This document shows, one piece after another, positions 61,752 to 64,000 of a DNA stretch of 64,000 nucleotides; within the stretch, counting starts at the first letter, position 1, and each line of letters starts with the position of its first letter. A model generated the notes under the pieces. It did no database searches. It was not told where the DNA came from and worked only from the letters and a program-made list of their open reading frames with translations. The stretch is from JBFHRE01 sp041746105. Lineage in GTDB: Bacteria; Actinomycetota; Acidimicrobiia; Spongiisociales; ZC4RG35. Location of the stretch: the NCBI GenBank assembly GCA_041746105.1, contig JBGTHP010000003.1, positions 1 through 64,000 of the forward strand, read 5' to 3'. The position numbers were made by a program, and so were the translations under genes.

Positions 61752-62129
61752 TCAGTCTTGGTGGTCGATCTCGAACCAGACTTCTACGTCACCGTTTCCG
61801 ACGATGCCCCACCGATCGGTGATCGCCTCGACGATCTTCAGCCCTCGGCCTTCTGGTTGATCCGCCGCCGCAACCAGTCGGTCGAACGACCCACCCACCT
61901 GGGCAACGGCAACCCGAATCGAGTTCACTTTTCGTTCCACTCGCACCGTCGCCTTTTTTGACGTGGCATAGCGGACGACGTTCGTGACCAATTCACTGGT
62001 GGCGAGCAGGATGTCGTCGATTCGGTCGTGATCAGACAGCGACTCGTTTATCAACGCGCGCACCTTTGCAGGCGCAAGCACGTCGACGTCCAAGGGGACG
62101 TTCAGGACACTTTCTGACGAGGAAACCAT
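61752..62129 (-). CDS. Anti-sigma factor, RsbW-type serine kinase (HATPase_c_2)
   Basis: 125 aa. The N-box is intact (LLATSELVTNVVRYATSKK) and the G-box is GRGLKIVEAITDRWGI, as in RsbW/SpoIIAB. It should bind the sigma factor and phosphorylate the STAS antagonist. About 100 bases separate it from the sigma gene on the same strand. It is the only one of the three kinase-like domains in the operon with its ATP-binding asparagine. Confidence 0.85.
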   Translation of the reverse strand: MVSSSESVLNVPLDVDVLAPAKVRALINESLSDHDRIDDILLATSELVTNVVRYATSKKATVRVERKVNSIRVAVAQVGGSFDRLVAAADQPEGRGLKIVEAITDRWGIVGNGDVEVWFEIDHQD

Positions 62130-62230
62130 GGTTTTCGAAAACGCTCCGAAGGGTCAGCCTACCTGCCGATCCGACATTCTCAGGGTTTGATGGAAGCTGT
62201 CGATCGCACGTGGACGCCGCGCAAGGAGGC

Positions 62231-63316
62231 TCATCCGATGTACTCGTGAAGGCGATCGAGGGCGCGCTGCAAAAGGCGGGACACGTGCATCTGAGAGACG
62301 CCGACGACCTCTGCGATCTCGCCTTGCGACATCTCCTCATAAAACCGGAGGACAACGATCTGACGTTCCCGGTCGGGGAGCGCTTCGAGGGCGGGCCCAA
62401 GGCTCTGCCAATGCTCGCTCAGCTCGAGCAGGGGGTCGAGACCGCCGATCGAATCCGCCAAGGGCCTGCTGTCGTCCGTCGCCGGCGTATCGAGCGACGA
62501 CGCCGTATAGGCCAGCGTTGCCCCCATCGCTTCGACCACATCTTCGACCGACCAGCCCAAGTCTGCCGCGATATCGGCCGGGGTAGGGTTCCTGGCGAGT
62601 GTTTGGGTCAGCTGATGGCCGGCTCTGGCGACCTCCAACGACCGCTCTTGAAGACCTCGCGGTATCCGGATCGACCATGCACGGTCGCGCAGATATCTCT
62701 TGAGCTCACCGGAAACGGTTCGAGCCGCGTAGGGCTCGAACGACCCAACTTCGGGGTCGTAGCGATCGAGGGCCCTGAACATCCCGAGCATCGCGGTTTG
62801 CTCCAGATCGGCATCGGCCACCCCTTTGCCCCGGAAGCGTCGAGCCATCGAGGAGGCGAGGTGAGCGTATCGACGCATGACCTCTTCGCGGGCATCGGCG
62901 TCCGTCCCAACTCGCCTGAGCAGTTCATCGATGTCGGCCGCCCGGAGAGACACATCGCCGGAGCCAACGCTCCGCACCTCGAACCAGAGTTCCGAGCCAT
63001 CGGGCCCGTCCTCGGCGGCCCAACGTCGGGAGAGGCCGTCGAACACCCGTTTTCTCAAATCGTCGAGAGCGATTGGCGCTTTATCGGTCGAGCCGATGGA
63101 GACTCTGAGAGAAGCCAGACCCTGATCCAATGTGAGCTCAATGGCACTCGGCACCCTCTGGCGCAGCGATTCGGTGACCAGGGCAGTCACTCCTTCTGAG
63201 ACCAAGATCTCCAATTGAGCCTGTCGGATGGGATCGAGCCGAACGCGATCGGCCAGCCACTGGCGTGCCAGAGATGGCGCGGCGGCGTCGGTCTTGAGCT
63301 GGAAGGAAGCCGTCAT
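62231..63316 (-). CDS. SigB/SigF-type sigma factor fused to an N-terminal kinase-like domain
   Basis: 361 aa. Residues about 1-118 resemble an RsbW-type HATPase domain, but the N-box asparagine is missing (EILVSEGVTALVTESLRQ where VSEAVTNAV is usual), so ATP binding is doubtful. Residues about 125-360 form a full sigma factor: region 2 (LASSMARRFRGKGVADADLE, YDPEVGSFEPYAARTVSGEL), region 3 (LEVARAGHQLTQTLARNPTP) and region 4 (LPDRERQIVVLRFYEEMSQG, VSQMHVSRLLQRALDRL). ATG 63316 overlaps the upstream stop (ATGA). The fusion may be a built-in regulator of the sigma factor. Confidence 0.85.
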   Translation of the reverse strand: MTASFQLKTDAAAPSLARQWLADRVRLDPIRQAQLEILVSEGVTALVTESLRQRVPSAIELTLDQGLASLRVSIGSTDKAPIALDDLRKRVFDGLSRRWAAEDGPDGSELWFEVRSVGSGDVSLRAADIDELLRRVGTDADAREEVMRRYAHLASSMARRFRGKGVADADLEQTAMLGMFRALDRYDPEVGSFEPYAARTVSGELKRYLRDRAWSIRIPRGLQERSLEVARAGHQLTQTLARNPTPADIAADLGWSVEDVVEAMGATLAYTASSLDTPATDDSRPLADSIGGLDPLLELSEHWQSLGPALEALPDRERQIVVLRFYEEMSQGEIAEVVGVSQMHVSRLLQRALDRLHEYIG

Positions 63317-63663
63317 CGGCTCGGGATGACGATCGGGATCACCCAGCGCTCGGCTTCTATGAAAGCTCGGGCCGCAAGCGTCGATTCTGCCAAGGCTCGA
63401 ATTTCGGCGGGGACGGTGACAGCTGGATGGTCAAATCGCACTACGAGTTCTTGTGCGCCTTGGGCTGTCTCGAGTTCGATGGTCATCATCGCGACTTCGT
63501 GCTGGAGTAGGACGGTGGCCATGTCGGATACGACCAGGCGAACCGCTTCGACGGTTGTTTCTGACGCTTCCAGGGTCCGGGCGCACGCGACCGCAAACGC
63601 TCTGGCGACTGCGACGTTTTGTGGTGTGACCGGTAGCCGGAGCCGAGGAGCGCCGCCGCTCAC
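63313..63663 (-). CDS. Degenerate HATPase-like protein of the partner-switching operon
   Basis: 116 aa from GTG 63663, which overlaps the STAS stop (GTGA). The helix VEAVRLVVSDMATVLLQH aligns with the RsbW N-box helix but lacks the asparagine, and no G-box is visible. VARAFAVACARTLEASE precedes it, and the C-terminus ends RWVIPIVIPSR. It likely binds the STAS protein or sigma fusion without kinase activity. Not certain to be a HATPase relative. Confidence 0.6.
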   Translation of the reverse strand: MSGGAPRLRLPVTPQNVAVARAFAVACARTLEASETTVEAVRLVVSDMATVLLQHEVAMMTIELETAQGAQELVVRFDHPAVTVPAEIRALAESTLAARAFIEAERWVIPIVIPSR

Positions 63664-63995
63664 TTCTCGGGAAGTTCTTCGATGGAATCCAACACCAGAA
63701 GGTTGTCCACGACGCCGGCAACTTCGAGTAGTCGCAGCACCGGACCCGACCCCACCACCACGGCCAGGTCGCCTGGATCTTTCAGCTTCCTCTGGGCGGT
63801 AATCAAGGTTCTCAGGCCCGTCGAATCCATAAAAGTGACTCCGCATAAGTCCAAGGCGATCCGGTCAGCTCCATCGGCCAGGGCGCGGTCGATGGACTGG
63901 TCGAGTGCGGGCGCGGATGAAATATCGATTTCACCGGTCGCAGCGATCAGCCTCCAGCCACGTTCGGCACCAACGTCCGTTACGTCGAGCAGCAT
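63660..63995 (-). CDS. STAS-domain anti-sigma factor antagonist
   Basis: 111 aa. STAS fold with the phosphorylatable serine in LDLCGVTFMDSTGLRTLI and the N-terminal strand GWRLIAATGEIDISSAPALD. It should bind the anti-sigma kinase when unphosphorylated and so free the sigma factor. It heads the four-gene partner-switching operon; ATG 63995 lies five bases from the window end, so the promoter is outside. Confidence 0.9.
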   Translation of the reverse strand: MLLDVTDVGAERGWRLIAATGEIDISSAPALDQSIDRALADGADRIALDLCGVTFMDSTGLRTLITAQRKLKDPGDLAVVVGSGPVLRLLEVAGVVDNLLVLDSIEELPEK

Positions 63996-64000
63996 GTTCT

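Overview
The window is about 64 kb of GC-rich bacterial chromosome with short intergenic gaps and many ATGA/GTGA-type stop/start overlaps. Polyphosphate glucokinase, egtABCD ergothioneine genes, a BTAD/STAND/WD40 regulator, a SigB/SigF-type partner-switching operon and CsbD together point to an actinobacterium. An uncultured Acidimicrobiia-like lineage is my guess; there is no rRNA gene here to test it. No complete tRNA, CRISPR array, integrase or transposase was found.

Positions 1-8.4 kb hold a tightly coupled + strand sugar-phosphate operon: a fused RpiB-transaldolase (5' end outside the window), gnd, zwf, a histidine phosphatase resembling yeast sedoheptulose bisphosphatase Shb17, pgi and ppgK. 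Together they cover glucose phosphorylation, the oxidative branch and the carbon-rearranging branch of the pentose phosphate pathway. The operon continues into an AhpD-like gene in which an in-frame UGA occupies the second position of the redox CxxC motif, so it is a likely selenoprotein. nnrE follows. From 8.4 to 13.5 kb the minus strand carries a GH63-type glucosidase and a glycogen debranching enzyme.

Positions 14-33.7 kb are rich in redox and stress genes: PlsC, an AhpD/CMD protein, DUF427 proteins, egtABCD, a Crp/Fnr-family regulator, two paralogous membrane proteins, an isoamylase-early-set protein, a flavin disulfide oxidoreductase, a sensor kinase, TlpA, a frame-disrupted MFS gene, patatin and CcdA. 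A palindrome TGTCGG-N4-CCGACA recurs upstream of several of these genes and is a candidate operator.

Positions 33.7-43.6 kb form a plastic region. A minus-strand pair, a DUF4062-NACHT/STAND NTPase and an unknown 343-aa partner, looks like an anti-phage defence module. It lies beside two copies of the 3' part of a tRNA-Met(CAT) gene, 1.6 kb apart in direct orientation, that enclose a TetR/DUF6326 pair. Gene remnants (TolB-like, MarR, a frame-disrupted methyltransferase) and a copy of the tRNA-type terminator follow.

Positions 43.7-64 kb contain a lipoprotein, a metallothionein, CsbD, two sensor-like membrane proteins, an ABC-2 exporter, a DUF2652 protein, an ECF sigma factor with a membrane partner that combines a beta-propeller and a degenerate alpha/beta-hydrolase, a DUF2235 hydrolase gene with an in-frame TAG, a 1390-aa BTAD-nSTAND1-propeller regulator divergent from a LamG lipoprotein, and a partner-switching operon (STAS, two degenerate kinase-like domains, one of them fused to the sigma factor, and one intact anti-sigma kinase). 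Several genes are disrupted at short homopolymers, so some apparent pseudogenes may be assembly errors.
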